A stretch of 44,736 bases of DNA from an uncultured Clostridia bacterium (GCA_946186245.1 CAMHMN010000014.1:1-44736); one strand, 5' to 3'. Counted from the first letter of the stretch, positions 7,266 to 16,032 are shown. Numbers and translations: made by a program. Notes: generated by a model not told the origin, from the sequence alone.

Positions 7266-8045
7266 ATGAGACTCAGCGGAACCATCTATTCCAACATACT
7301 GGAAATGGACACGCCCATTTCCATCATCACCCCCAACAACCTGACGCAGAATGAACCCTACAAGGTCGCCTACGTTCTGCACGGTCTCAGGGGCAATGCA
7401 ACCAGCTGGCTGGATTATTCCATGCTGTCGGTCTACGCCATGGGCAGCCATACCATCTTCATTCTGCCCGACGCCGGACGCAGCATGTATGCCGATATGA
7501 GACACGGCTTCCGTTACTTCACTTTCATCACGGAAGAACTGCCCCAGATCTGCCGCAGCGTCTTCCATATTTCCGCCGACCGGGAGCACACCGCCGTCAT
7601 GGGAGCTTCCATGGGAGGCTACGGAGCGTTGAAATGCGCCCTCTCCAGGCCGGAACAGTACGGTTTGTGCGGTGCCTTCTCCTCCGGGTGTCTTTTCATC
7701 AGGAACGACCTCGCCTTTATGAGGGAAAAAGGCCTTGAAGCCGCCGCGCAGATCTGGGGACAGCAGCTCGCCAACGACATTCCCTCGATTTTCGGCGACG
7801 AGTTGGAATGGAAACCGGAATATGAACTGACCGAGCTTGCCAAGGCGGCCAAACAGAAGGGAATCCTGCCCCGGATCTACATGACCTGCGGCACGGAGGA
7901 CAAATTCTATCCCGATCACGTCCATTTCACCAAGGAGCTTGACGAAATCGGCATTGACTACACCTTTGAACATTGGCAGGCCAGACACGATTTTCTCTGC
8001 TTCGACGAAGCTCTCAAAAGGACGGTCTTTAAATACGGACTGTAA
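7266..8045 (+). CDS. Esterase D / FrmB-like alpha/beta hydrolase
   Basis: 259-residue serine hydrolase of the putative esterase family (PF00756-like; includes S-formylglutathione hydrolases and acetyl-xylan esterases). The nucleophile elbow is GASMGGYGALK, the oxyanion region YVLHGLRGN, the acid is probably Asp in CGTEDKFYPDH and the His in WQARHDFLCFDEAL. The absence of a signal peptide suggests a cytoplasmic enzyme. GGAGG (7252-7256) precedes the ATG. It starts the plus-strand group that includes both exporter permeases. The natural substrate cannot be read from sequence. Confidence 0.88.
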   Translation: MRLSGTIYSNILEMDTPISIITPNNLTQNEPYKVAYVLHGLRGNATSWLDYSMLSVYAMGSHTIFILPDAGRSMYADMRHGFRYFTFITEELPQICRSVFHISADREHTAVMGASMGGYGALKCALSRPEQYGLCGAFSSGCLFIRNDLAFMREKGLEAAAQIWGQQLANDIPSIFGDELEWKPEYELTELAKAAKQKGILPRIYMTCGTEDKFYPDHVHFTKELDEIGIDYTFEHWQARHDFLCFDEALKRTVFKYGL

Positions 8046-8100
8046 TTCAGGTTGAAAGGGAAAAGTTGAAACCTGCAACCTGAACTAAACCTCCTACCTG
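8046..8100 (+). repeat. Intergenic CAGGTTGAAA-type repeat
   Basis: CAGGTTGAAAGGG followed by AAAGTTGAAA and ACCTGCAACCTG: short direct and inverted copies of a GTTGAA unit. Related runs are at 21031-21070 and 28648-28672. They lie in the gaps between genes on either strand. Confidence 0.5.
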
Positions 8101-8124
8101 AAAAGAAAGGAGTTTTCAATAAAA

Positions 8125-8961
8125 ATGCACCCATTGAAAGCAACCAAAAAGTATCTCAACACCTACCTGCCCTTCACGCGGGCGGGAATTCAGGCGGCGA
8201 TGGTCTACCGCTCCAATTTCCTCGCCTGGTTCGTCGGAAGCATTGTCTATTGCCTGGTGATGTATTACATATGGCTGGCGGTCTACCATGCCTCCGGGGA
8301 AGGCGTCATGAACGGCTTCACCATGAACGACATGACGGTGTTCCTCTTCATCACCGCGCTGACCAACTTTCTCACCGACAGCGACGGCTCCTATGACGTC
8401 GGCGAAGAAATCAAGGACGGCAATGTCGCCATGCGTCTCATCAAACCGGTCAGCTTCCACAGCACCTTCCTTTTCACCGAGGTCGGCTGGAAGCTCCTGG
8501 TCTTCGGCATGATCTTCACGCCGGTGGTCATCGGCGTGGAAATCTTCAAATATACTGCTTACGGCGGATTGTCATTTGACATAGGAATGTTTTTGCTCTA
8601 TCTGTTCAGTATGATGATGAGCTATCTCTTCTCCTTCTACATGAACGTCTGCTTCGGCTTCATGGCATTCTTCCTCAAGAATCTGTGGGGCTTCAATATC
8701 ATCAAATCCGGCATCCTGCGCTTTGTTTCCGGCGCGGTCGTGCCGATTGCCTTCATGCCGGACGGGTTGCGGCAGGTGCTGGAATGGCTGCCCTTCTCTT
8801 CCCTGTGCTACACGCCTGTCATGATCTACATGGGCAAATATTCCGGCGGCGAAATCGCCCTGCGCCTCGCCATTCAGCTGGGCTGGGTGATCGGCTTCTA
8901 CCTCATCTCCAGACTCATTCTCGCCACCGCCCTCCGCCACGTCTCCGTTCAGGGAGGGTGA
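8125..8961 (+). CDS. ABC-2 exporter permease 1 (PF06182/DUF990-like)
   Basis: 278-residue integral membrane protein with about six membrane segments and no signal peptide. The start PLKATKKYLNTYLPFTRAGIQAAMVYRSNFLAWFVGSIV is typical of the PF06182 (DUF990)-like permeases that work as heterodimers with a second permease and one ATPase. The EIKDGNVAMRLIKPVSF segment is the cytoplasmic coupling loop that contacts the ATPase. AAAGGAG precedes the ATG by about 13 bases. The ATPase is not adjacent but at 3919. Substrate unknown. Confidence 0.85.
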   Translation: MHPLKATKKYLNTYLPFTRAGIQAAMVYRSNFLAWFVGSIVYCLVMYYIWLAVYHASGEGVMNGFTMNDMTVFLFITALTNFLTDSDGSYDVGEEIKDGNVAMRLIKPVSFHSTFLFTEVGWKLLVFGMIFTPVVIGVEIFKYTAYGGLSFDIGMFLLYLFSMMMSYLFSFYMNVCFGFMAFFLKNLWGFNIIKSGILRFVSGAVVPIAFMPDGLRQVLEWLPFSSLCYTPVMIYMGKYSGGEIALRLAIQLGWVIGFYLISRLILATALRHVSVQGG

Positions 8962-9036
8962 GGGCGCTCGCTCACGTTCGTTCGCTCGCTAAGTGAATAC
9001 TGAATAATGAATAATTTCGGAAGGGCTTCGCCCTTA
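8962..9036 (+). repeat. Composite intergenic repeat, copy 1
   Basis: A run of GCTCGCTCACGTTCGTTCGCTCGC is followed by GAATAATGAATAAT and a hairpin AAGGGCTTCGCCCTT (9021-9035). Parts recur at 9884-9940, 27298-27400 and 37500-37640. Confidence 0.6.
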
Positions 9037-9059
9037 CCTTAGAATAAAGAAGGTATACT

Positions 9060-9887
9060 TTGAAAGACAATCGGATTAAACGTTTTTTCAGGGAAATACA
9101 CCGGGCCTTCCGGCTGCAAAGGATATTTGCCGCACTTCATCTCAAAAAGCTCATGGAATACAAGGTGGATTTCGTCATCGGCGCCCTCGGATTCCTGGTA
9201 GAACAGGTCATCAACATCGCTTTTCTGACCATCATCTTCGGACGTGTGGAAAGCCTGCGCGGCTGGAGCTATTACGAAGTGCTGTTTATCTACGGCTTTT
9301 CGCTCTTTCCCAACGGTCTGGATCACCTTTTCTTCGACAACATGTGGAATGTCGCCTACTGGCTCATCCGCAAGGGGGAATTTGACAAGTACCTCACCCG
9401 TCCCATCAACACCCTGCTTATCGTCACGGTGGAGGAATTCCAGTTGGACGCCTTCGGCAAGCTGATCGTCGGCATTGCCCTCATCGCGACCTCTCTCCGG
9501 CACATCGACCTGCCCTTCATCTGGTACGACATCCCCCTCGCGCTCATCGCCATTCTTTTCGGCATGCTGATTTACGCCTCCATCAAGACCATCTTCGGCT
9601 CGATCGCCTTCTGGACCAAGCGAAGCGGTCATATCCTGGAGGTTGCCTACAACCTGAATCAATTCTCGCAGTACCCGGTGAGCATTTACAGCCGTGCGGT
9701 GCGCGGCGCGGTGACTTATATCATTCCCTTTGCCCTGACCTCCTATTATCCCGCCAGCTACCTGCTGCGGCACACACAGCCGGTTTTCAGCATCCTGGCT
9801 CCCGTCGTCGCGGCGATCATTCTCATGTCGATTGCCCTCTTCGTCTGGCACAAGGGTCTTGACGCCTACGAAAGCGCGGGATCGTGA
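9060..9887 (+). CDS. ABC-2 exporter permease 2 (PF06182/DUF990-like)
   Basis: 275-residue membrane protein, partner of the permease at 8125. It contains the typical EYKVDFVIGALGFLVEQ entrance helix, the WLIRKGEFDKYLTRPINTL coupling helix and the FGSIAFWTKRSGHILEVAYNLNQFSQYP segment seen in PF06182 (DUF990)-like proteins. About six membrane segments. The TTG start at 9060 follows AAGAAGG (9047-9053); no ATG fits better. Between the permeases lies a composite repeat that might reduce coupling or stabilise mRNA. Confidence 0.85.
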   Translation: MKDNRIKRFFREIHRAFRLQRIFAALHLKKLMEYKVDFVIGALGFLVEQVINIAFLTIIFGRVESLRGWSYYEVLFIYGFSLFPNGLDHLFFDNMWNVAYWLIRKGEFDKYLTRPINTLLIVTVEEFQLDAFGKLIVGIALIATSLRHIDLPFIWYDIPLALIAILFGMLIYASIKTIFGSIAFWTKRSGHILEVAYNLNQFSQYPVSIYSRAVRGAVTYIIPFALTSYYPASYLLRHTQPVFSILAPVVAAIILMSIALFVWHKGLDAYESAGS

Positions 9888-9940
9888 GCGCTCACGTTCG
9901 TTCGCTGACTGTGGACTGAAGACTGAAAAATGAATAATGA
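9884..9940 (+). repeat. Composite intergenic repeat, copy 2
   Basis: GAGCGCTCACGTTCGTTCGCTGAC then GACTGAAGACTGAAAAATGAATAATGAACAAT. The last part overlaps the annotated start of the NUDIX gene, so the repeat may have moved its apparent start. Confidence 0.55.
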
Positions 9941-10949
9941 ACAATACGCCAAAGAGAGAATGAGCATCGTGAAACAGCTTTTTGAAATGGATCTGCACGA
10001 TTACGACGGCTGCACGAAGGTATTCAGCCGGCCTTCCGCGAGGGGCATTATTGTGCGGGACGGAAAAATCGCCCTTGTCTACAGCCGGAAGGAGCAATAT
10101 TACAAATTCCCCGGCGGCGGCATTCACGGGGGCGAGGACAGGAAAGCCGCGCTTGTGCGTGAGGTGAAAGAAGAAGTCGGCATGACCGTCATTCCCGAAA
10201 GCATTGCGCAATTCGGCAGCGTCATGCGCAGGCAGAAAAGCAATATGGAACCCGATACCGTCTTTGAGCAGGAGAATTTCTACTATGTGTGTCGGGTGGA
10301 AGAGACCGTCGCCGAGCAAAACCTTGACGATTACGAGCGGGAAGCGGAATTCACGCTGCAATGGGCCGGCATCGACCAAGCCATCCGGGTCAACGACGCC
10401 TATTTCAGCGAAAATGAATTTGACACTCTCATGATCAAGCGGGAAATGCGCGTGCTGCAAATCATCCGCGAGGCGATGATCAGGCAGGAATTGCTCCCCT
10501 ATGGCTATGTCATGCGCGTTTTCCCTGACGCGGAGGAGATTTACGCCGGTGACTATGCCGACGCCCTCGACATGCTTCTTGAAAAGCATCCGGACAACCG
10601 CTTTTTGAACGGGCTGGAGGGAATTGGCGGCCCAAAGGAAAGCGCGGACGAAATTCTTGCGGAAAACGAATTCCCCGTTGTGTCTCCCGACGGGTTCGGC
10701 AGAATGCTTGCAAAGCTGCTCGGCACTGTTTATGAAGGCATGGAATTCGCGGCATTTGCGGAGAAGATGTACGGACTTTGGGAAAACCTTCCCGACGGTA
10801 TGAAACACGACGAGCCTTTTATCAGATTATGCTTTGCCAATGACCCTCTTTCCGCGACGGGTGATGAAGAGGGAACACGGCGGATCTATGAAAACCTGTT
10901 TAGATTTTATGACGGAAGGGAAACAACCTTCCCGGTTACGCTTTCATGA
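9930..10949 (+). CDS. NUDIX hydrolase with unassigned C-terminal domain
   Basis: 339 residues, about twice a plain NUDIX enzyme. The N-terminal domain (about 30-175) has a full NUDIX box: GGIHGGE (63-69), 7 residues, REVKEEVGM (77-85). It probably cleaves a nucleoside-diphosphate linkage. The C-terminal 150 residues (from about 190) are rich in Glu/Leu and look helical; I recognise no family there. The ATG at 9930 has no good ribosome site and lies inside a repeat-like stretch. An in-frame ATG at 9960 (MSIVKQLF) has AAAGAGAG just upstream and may be the real start. It is the last gene of the plus-strand exporter group. Confidence 0.8.
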   Translation: MNNEQYAKERMSIVKQLFEMDLHDYDGCTKVFSRPSARGIIVRDGKIALVYSRKEQYYKFPGGGIHGGEDRKAALVREVKEEVGMTVIPESIAQFGSVMRRQKSNMEPDTVFEQENFYYVCRVEETVAEQNLDDYEREAEFTLQWAGIDQAIRVNDAYFSENEFDTLMIKREMRVLQIIREAMIRQELLPYGYVMRVFPDAEEIYAGDYADALDMLLEKHPDNRFLNGLEGIGGPKESADEILAENEFPVVSPDGFGRMLAKLLGTVYEGMEFAAFAEKMYGLWENLPDGMKHDEPFIRLCFANDPLSATGDEEGTRRIYENLFRFYDGRETTFPVTLS

Positions 10950-10976
10950 TGGTACGGTAACAACAGTAAAATAAAC

Positions 10977-11014
10977 AAAAAAGGAACTGAACAGCTTGTG
11001 CCAGTTCCTTTTTT
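10977..11014. terminator. Bidirectional terminator
   Basis: AAAAAAGGAACTG (10977-10989) pairs with CAGTTCCTTTTTT (11002-11014). It sits between the convergent NUDIX and deacetylase genes and has a T-run on both strands. Confidence 0.8.
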
Positions 11015-11023
11015 CTCTGTTTG

Positions 11024-12271
11024 CTATAATACGGTCACATGGCAGGAGCCGCGCTGGCCGCTGGAAGTTATCGCGTAAATATCCGTTTCGCCTTTTTTCA
11101 GTGCCCTGACACAGCCGGTTGCGTCCACCGAGGCAATGGAGGGATCCGCGCTTTCCCATCTCACAAAATCAGTTGAATTCTCAGGGTTCATCACAGCTGT
11201 CAGATATCCCTGTCCGCCCTGGTAAATCGGATAATTCTTATGCGTGATTCTGACCGATTTTGCCGGCTGGTCCTTATGGTCTTTGCTGTACCTTGGCATG
11301 AAATGATAAGACTCGTCGGGATAAAGGTTAAGCGTAGCAAAGATATACCCCTTTTCTCTCAGATAGGGGATGATTTTTTTCAGCGCTTCCACATTAAACC
11401 ATCTGTCATGCATCAGAATGATTTCTTCGTCTTCGGTGCAGGTTTTCTTGACGCTCTTGAAGGAATAATTCGCGCTCGCCTTGGGGGACGTGTCCGCGCT
11501 GGTGGCTGTCCAGTCGAACACCCTGTAACCAAGATCCGCCGCGCCGTTGAGATTGCGGCGCATCCAGAGCGGCTTGCACCGGGAGGTGTTGGTTCCGCCC
11601 GGAAAACGAAGCAGCGTGCACGGCTTTTCGATATATTGATTCACGCTGTCAGCAAGAAGCTCTATTCCGCGGAAAAAGGAGGAATTGGTGGCGTAACACG
11701 TCTTGAAGACATGGGCGTCGGAATGAAGCCCCACCACACAGCCCTGTTCCTCCATGTTTTTGGTGAGGTGCAGATAGCTGTTCCTCGATCCAACCACAAA
11801 GAATGTCGCCTTGACATCATACTCCTTCAGCACAGCCAGAATGCTTTCGGTGCTGTCTGTGGGACCGTCGTCGATCGATAGATAACACACTTTTTTGACA
11901 GTCACCCGGCAATCGGCACGGCTTCCGTCCTCGTTCTCGGCTGTGACGGTACATTCGCCGGTTGCAACGCCTTTTACCAGTCCGGTTTCATCCACTGTCG
12001 CCACGGCTTCATCGGAAGAACGAAAGACGATGTTTTTTCCGCCGCTGGCTGAAAGCTGATATGAAAGTCTCTTTCCCACTTCCACAGAAGTATCGCTCAG
12101 CGAAACCGCTACAGGCTCCGGCGCAATGTCAGAAGGAGATACGTCCGCCCGCTTATTCAAAAAACGGATGCCCAGACAGACGGCGGCTCCTATCATTGCC
12201 ACAAGAATGACGGATGCTGTCACCAGCCAACCCGTTTTACTGTTTTTTTTGTCCGGTCCGATTAAACTCAT
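11024..12271 (-). CDS. Membrane-anchored polysaccharide deacetylase with Big_2 domains
   Basis: 415 residues. One N-terminal membrane segment (about 14-37) anchors an extracellular protein. A Big_2 Ig-like domain (about 52-125) precedes the NodB-type deacetylase domain with motif 1 SIDDGP (132-137), motif 2 HSDAH (183-187) and motif 3 RFPGG (222-226), plus LMHD later. A second Big_2 domain (about 335-415) ends the protein. The motif 1 Thr/Ser-Ile for Phe change is a mild variation; the catalytic Asp pair is kept. It is probably a peptidoglycan or other cell-surface glycan deacetylase. The convergent NUDIX gene shares its terminator. Confidence 0.88.
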   Translation of the reverse strand: MSLIGPDKKNSKTGWLVTASVILVAMIGAAVCLGIRFLNKRADVSPSDIAPEPVAVSLSDTSVEVGKRLSYQLSASGGKNIVFRSSDEAVATVDETGLVKGVATGECTVTAENEDGSRADCRVTVKKVCYLSIDDGPTDSTESILAVLKEYDVKATFFVVGSRNSYLHLTKNMEEQGCVVGLHSDAHVFKTCYATNSSFFRGIELLADSVNQYIEKPCTLLRFPGGTNTSRCKPLWMRRNLNGAADLGYRVFDWTATSADTSPKASANYSFKSVKKTCTEDEEIILMHDRWFNVEALKKIIPYLREKGYIFATLNLYPDESYHFMPRYSKDHKDQPAKSVRITHKNYPIYQGGQGYLTAVMNPENSTDFVRWESADPSIASVDATGCVRALKKGETDIYAITSSGQRGSCHVTVL

Positions 12272-12322
12272 TTATTCAACAACTCCACCTGTTGTAAAAT
12301 CAATCAAATTATCATACGTATT

Positions 12323-12361
12323 AAAAAGGAATCGCCGCTGTCATACGTCGATTCCTTTTTT
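12323..12361 (-). terminator. Terminator downstream of mgsA
   Basis: AAAAAGGAATCG pairs with CGATTCCTTTTT across a 14-base loop. T-runs exist on both strands. Confidence 0.7.
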
Positions 12362-12392
12362 GTATCTGAGAATTACCCTTCTGCCGGGCCGA

Positions 12393-12791
12393 TCACTTGC
12401 GCACGTAATTGCGATAATCGAAATCGCCGCGCTCCAGACCGTGAATGAGAATCTCGGCTGTCGCCATGTTGGTGGCAACCGGAATCACATGCATGTCGCA
12501 CATACGCAGGATGTCATTGTCTCTCGGCTCATTGGGCTTGGGGGTAAGGGGATCGCGGAAAAAGATCAGCAGGTCAATCTCGTTGTAGCCGATTCTCGCC
12601 GCAATCTGTTCGCCGCCGCCTGAAGCGCCGGGCATGAAGCAATTGACGTTAAGGCCCGTTGCTTCCTTGACGATCTTGCCGGTCGTGCCGGTGGCGCAGA
12701 GATTATGCCGGCTGAGTATTCCGCAGTAGGCTATGCAGAACTGTATCATAAGTTCCTTTTTGTCATCATGTGCTATCAAAGCAATATTCAT
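12393..12791 (-). CDS. mgsA: Methylglyoxal synthase MgsA
   Basis: 132-residue cytoplasmic enzyme converting dihydroxyacetone phosphate to methylglyoxal and phosphate, a bypass of lower glycolysis. Conserved features: start [12 protein letters not shown] with the first Asp, ATGTTG phosphate-binding loop, [13 protein letters not shown], and [18 protein letters not shown] loop (here [10 protein letters not shown]) followed by ATNMATAE. Length is normal. In Clostridia mgsA commonly lies beside the mre/min/rod shape genes, as here. A GGGAGATGG ribosome site precedes it, and a terminator follows. Confidence 0.96.
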   Translation of the reverse strand: MNIALIAHDDKKELMIQFCIAYCGILSRHNLCATGTTGKIVKEATGLNVNCFMPGASGGGEQIAARIGYNEIDLLIFFRDPLTPKPNEPRDNDILRMCDMHVIPVATNMATAEILIHGLERGDFDYRNYVRK

Positions 12792-12876
12792 TAATGTCCA
12801 TCTCCCAACTTTGTTTTTTGATAAAAAATGATATATATATTATTAACGGCTTTCACCGGTTTTATAAATTACACGC

Positions 12877-13641
12877 TTATAACGTCAGCCGGAATGAACG
12901 CCCGGCATCAAGCGGAACACGGCCGCCGTACAGTCTCTCCGCCGTGTCGCCTGCGCAGCGCATGAGTTCGCACTTTTCGTCAGGCGGCTGTCCCGACAGT
13001 GCCGATTCCATCGCGCGGACGTCATGCGGCAGCACGCCGATCAGCTTAGCGCCTACCCTGTCAATGCAGGCATCGATATCCTGCACGCCGCCCGATTTCA
13101 TGCTTTCGGGAGAAAAATCCGTAAGAAGCAGGCGAATTTCACAGGAACTTGCCGTCTGCGCCGACGCCCTTCTGATCAGGCGGCAGAGCATGGATGAATA
13201 TTTCAGGCTCATGGCGTCGGCACGCGAACAGATGACAAAGGTGTCGAAGCACCCGGCCATACCGCAGTCCGGCACCGTGCCGGAGGGAATATCCGCAAAA
13301 ACATCGTATTCCCGCGCAAGGGATTCTATGACACGCCGGATTTCCACCGAAAGCGGGGAGAGATTCTTCTCCGAAAAACAGCCTGCCGGAAGCAGCGTCA
13401 GATTTTCGCCGCAGTCGGTGAGGGCATCTTCCAGCACACAGTCCCCGGAAGCCGCATCGTTGAGATTCATCACCGCGTCCTCGCCTGCGCCCATGATGTA
13501 AGAAAGCGTACCGCCGAAGCCGCAGGTATCGACCAGCACGGCCGGATTCCCTGAAGATGCGGCAGCCCTGGCAATGCAGGAAACCGAAAGCGACGTCCCC
13601 TGACCGCCCAGCGCTGAGATGAATGCGATTTTTTTACCCAA
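12877..13641 (-). CDS. MinD/ParA-like protein with degenerate P-loop
   Basis: 254 residues, by fold and position a MinD-like ATPase homologue. The start GKKIAFISALGGQGTSLSVSCIA aligns with MinD's GKxIVVTSGKGGVGKTTxxANI, but both hallmark lysines are replaced: KGG becomes LGG and GKT becomes GTS. VLVDTCGF (D38) sits where MinD has the DxDLG switch, and YDVFADIPSG (112-121) matches the YDYIIIDCPAG segment. Without the lysines it is unlikely to hydrolyse ATP normally. MinC, MinE and RodA are not seen nearby. It is expressed from its own promoter (13729-13757). It could be a pseudoenzyme or a septum-site/cell-wall regulator. Confidence 0.7.
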   Translation of the reverse strand: MGKKIAFISALGGQGTSLSVSCIARAAASSGNPAVLVDTCGFGGTLSYIMGAGEDAVMNLNDAASGDCVLEDALTDCGENLTLLPAGCFSEKNLSPLSVEIRRVIESLAREYDVFADIPSGTVPDCGMAGCFDTFVICSRADAMSLKYSSMLCRLIRRASAQTASSCEIRLLLTDFSPESMKSGGVQDIDACIDRVGAKLIGVLPHDVRAMESALSGQPPDEKCELMRCAGDTAERLYGGRVPLDAGRSFRLTL

Positions 13642-13728
13642 AGAAAACCACCGCCTGTCGTCTGCCTTTTGTCAAATGACGTCCACTAAAACGACCCGGC
13701 AGTTTTAGAGAAATATCCAGTTATTTGT

Positions 13729-13757
13729 ATGATAGCACAAAATATTGAAGATGTCAA
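13729..13757 (-). promoter_or_regulatory. Promoter of the MinD-like gene
   Basis: Minus-strand TTGACA (13752-13757) and TATCAT (13729-13734), 17-base spacer. About 80 bases of leader follow. The rest of the 225-base gap shows no gene. Confidence 0.75.
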
Positions 13758-13866
13758 AGATAATTTGCAAATTTTCGGCAAATTCACGCTCAAATGTCTG
13801 ACGAAAATAAGTCACCATATTTGGTTGTTTTCCATATCGGAAAAAGCAAATCCGTCATCAGACCCG

Positions 13867-16032
13867 TCAGCCCGCCATGGAATCGCCCGAATCCTCCCAC
13901 GTCACGATGCCGCTGTCGGTGATCACGGCATAGCCGGCGGTCTTTGCCGAGAAGAAGTATTCGTCGAATACGTCTCTCGCCACCTGCGCCATGACCTTGC
14001 CGTGTCCGCATTTTTCGCCGATGACCGCGACGGCGATCTCCGGATCGTCATACGGGGCAAACGCGATAAAGACGGCGTTCGGGGATTCGGTCTTATCTTC
14101 GCCGCGTGAAGATTTATTGGTATCGGCGGTACCTGTCTTGCCTCCGATTTTCAGCTGGTAATTCTCGAAGGTATCCGACGCGGTACCGTCCTCGGTAACG
14201 CTCTTCATGCCCTGCTTCACGATGTCCATCATGGTTTCGGAAGCTTCCATTTTGGTGATGACGGTTTTGTTGATCTCCGCGTCCTCACGCACCGTCTGAT
14301 TCATATCGTAGGATTTGACGGTCTTGATCAGCGTCGCCGAATAGCGTGTGCCGCCGTTGGCAAGGGTTGACACGTACGCACAGATCTGCATAGGGGTGAA
14401 TCGGTTGTCGCTCTGTCCGATGGCGGCCTGCAGCGTGTCACCGTCGAACCAGTTCATGTTGCGGCTGGAGCGTTCCTCACGTCCGGCGAGAATGCCGACC
14501 GATTCGCCCAGGCCAACGCCTGTCTTGGAGCCAAGACCCAGCTGCTTGCAGTAGTAATTCATTCTTTCAATGCCGATGCGCTGGGATATGGTGTAGAAGA
14601 AAATATTGCAGGAAACCGAAATAGCCTGTGTGACGTTGACGCTGTGATGAATGCCGTCACAGATAAACATCTTGTTACCCGCATTTTCAAGGATCATATA
14701 GCCGATGCAGGTGATTTTTTCGTTGCGGTCGATGCCGTGTTCATTCGGGTGAAGGTCGCCCTTGTTCTTGCTGTTTTCATACTCCTGCAGCGCAGCGAGA
14801 GCCATTGCCGGCTTGAAGGTCGAACCGGGGGCATAGCCGCCGCTGAATGCCCGGTTGAAGAGAGGATTGTCGGGATTCTTGCTGAGATCGTCGTAATCCT
14901 GCAGGTAGGTGCTCAGGTTGAAAGAGGGATAGGTCGCGGCGGCAAGCACTTCGAAGGTCTTGACCTTCATGACCACCGCGGCAGAAGCGTTCGCGTCGGC
15001 GCCGCTGCCTTCTATTCCGGCGGCTCGCTGGGCGAGAACGATATTTTCAATCGACTGCTGCGTAGCCCTCTGCAAATCCGAATCCAGCGTCAGCACGACG
15101 GTGTTGCCGGCTTTCGGCTCGCGGGTGTACTCGGTATAGATGACGTTTCCCTTGCTGTCGTGACGCACCTTTTTGATGCCGTTCTGCCCGCGGAGGGTGT
15201 CTTCGTACTCTTTTTCCACGCCGAATTTGCCCACCACGTCGTTGTAGCCGTAGCCCTTCTTGCGCAGGGTTTCAAATTCCTCGGCGTAGATCTTGCCTGT
15301 GATGCCGATCAGATGAGGGGCGATGGTGCCGTCGGTGTATTCGCGGATCGGCACGATCTCCACCGTCACGCCGCGGAAGAAGTTGGAATTCTCGGTGATG
15401 ATCTGCATGGTGTCCTGCGAGATATCCCCGGCAAAGGTGAAGGGGTTGGACGAGTTGAATCCCATCAGCTCCATCTCCAGACGCACGCCCATGATGATGC
15501 GGGCAACGTCGGGAGCCAGTCCTTCGGTTTCGTAGCGGTCCGCCATTTCATCAAAACAGTTCTGCGCGGTGGCGTAGGTCTGCAATTCCAGCATGGTTTC
15601 CATCTTGCGGATCGCCGACGCGCTGTTCTCGGCAAAAGCGACGTTGCCCATCTGGTCCACGATCAGCGGACAGGAATCCTCCCATTTCTGAGAGCCGTCC
15701 TCGTTCCTTCCCTCGTTTTTTTCGATGATTCTGGTGAGTCGGTAAATGATTTCGTTGCGCTGGGGGTTTTCCAGCTTGTTGAATTCCGACGCCTGAATGA
15801 TGATCGCGTAGCCCATGCGGTTGTAGGCAATCGTCCTGCCGTAGCGGTCGAGAATCTCGCCGCGCGCCGCCGTTACCTTGATGCTCGAAGCCGTATAGGA
15901 CAGTGCGGAATCGGCGTAGGTCCGGTAATTGATGATCTGGAAATCCGCCAGCTTCAATATGTAGGCGCCGAGTATCGCCAGTACGATGACTACCAGCGCT
16001 ACACAGCGTTTATAAACAATTCTTACGTCCAA
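13867..16032 (-). CDS. mrdA: Penicillin-binding protein 2 (elongasome transpeptidase)
   Basis: 721-residue membrane-anchored class B PBP that cross-links peptidoglycan during cell elongation with MreBCD. The N-terminal membrane helix is about 8-28. The pedestal starts RGEILDRYGRTIAY. Transpeptidase motifs are STFK (404-407, acylated Ser), SCN (474-476) and KTGT (632-635). Length fits Firmicute PBP2. The start is TTG, selected because AAGGAG lies about 7 bases upstream; MDVRIV is otherwise a good membrane start. It is the last gene of the mre operon, following an unknown gene by about 56 bases. Confidence 0.93.
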   Translation of the reverse strand: MDVRIVYKRCVALVVIVLAILGAYILKLADFQIINYRTYADSALSYTASSIKVTAARGEILDRYGRTIAYNRMGYAIIIQASEFNKLENPQRNEIIYRLTRIIEKNEGRNEDGSQKWEDSCPLIVDQMGNVAFAENSASAIRKMETMLELQTYATAQNCFDEMADRYETEGLAPDVARIIMGVRLEMELMGFNSSNPFTFAGDISQDTMQIITENSNFFRGVTVEIVPIREYTDGTIAPHLIGITGKIYAEEFETLRKKGYGYNDVVGKFGVEKEYEDTLRGQNGIKKVRHDSKGNVIYTEYTREPKAGNTVVLTLDSDLQRATQQSIENIVLAQRAAGIEGSGADANASAAVVMKVKTFEVLAAATYPSFNLSTYLQDYDDLSKNPDNPLFNRAFSGGYAPGSTFKPAMALAALQEYENSKNKGDLHPNEHGIDRNEKITCIGYMILENAGNKMFICDGIHHSVNVTQAISVSCNIFFYTISQRIGIERMNYYCKQLGLGSKTGVGLGESVGILAGREERSSRNMNWFDGDTLQAAIGQSDNRFTPMQICAYVSTLANGGTRYSATLIKTVKSYDMNQTVREDAEINKTVITKMEASETMMDIVKQGMKSVTEDGTASDTFENYQLKIGGKTGTADTNKSSRGEDKTESPNAVFIAFAPYDDPEIAVAVIGEKCGHGKVMAQVARDVFDEYFFSAKTAGYAVITDSGIVTWEDSGDSMAG

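Noticed and set aside
9039..10808. 589-codon open frame opposite the second permease and NUDIX gene
   Set aside because: Spans two real genes and their gap; composition is that of an antisense shadow.
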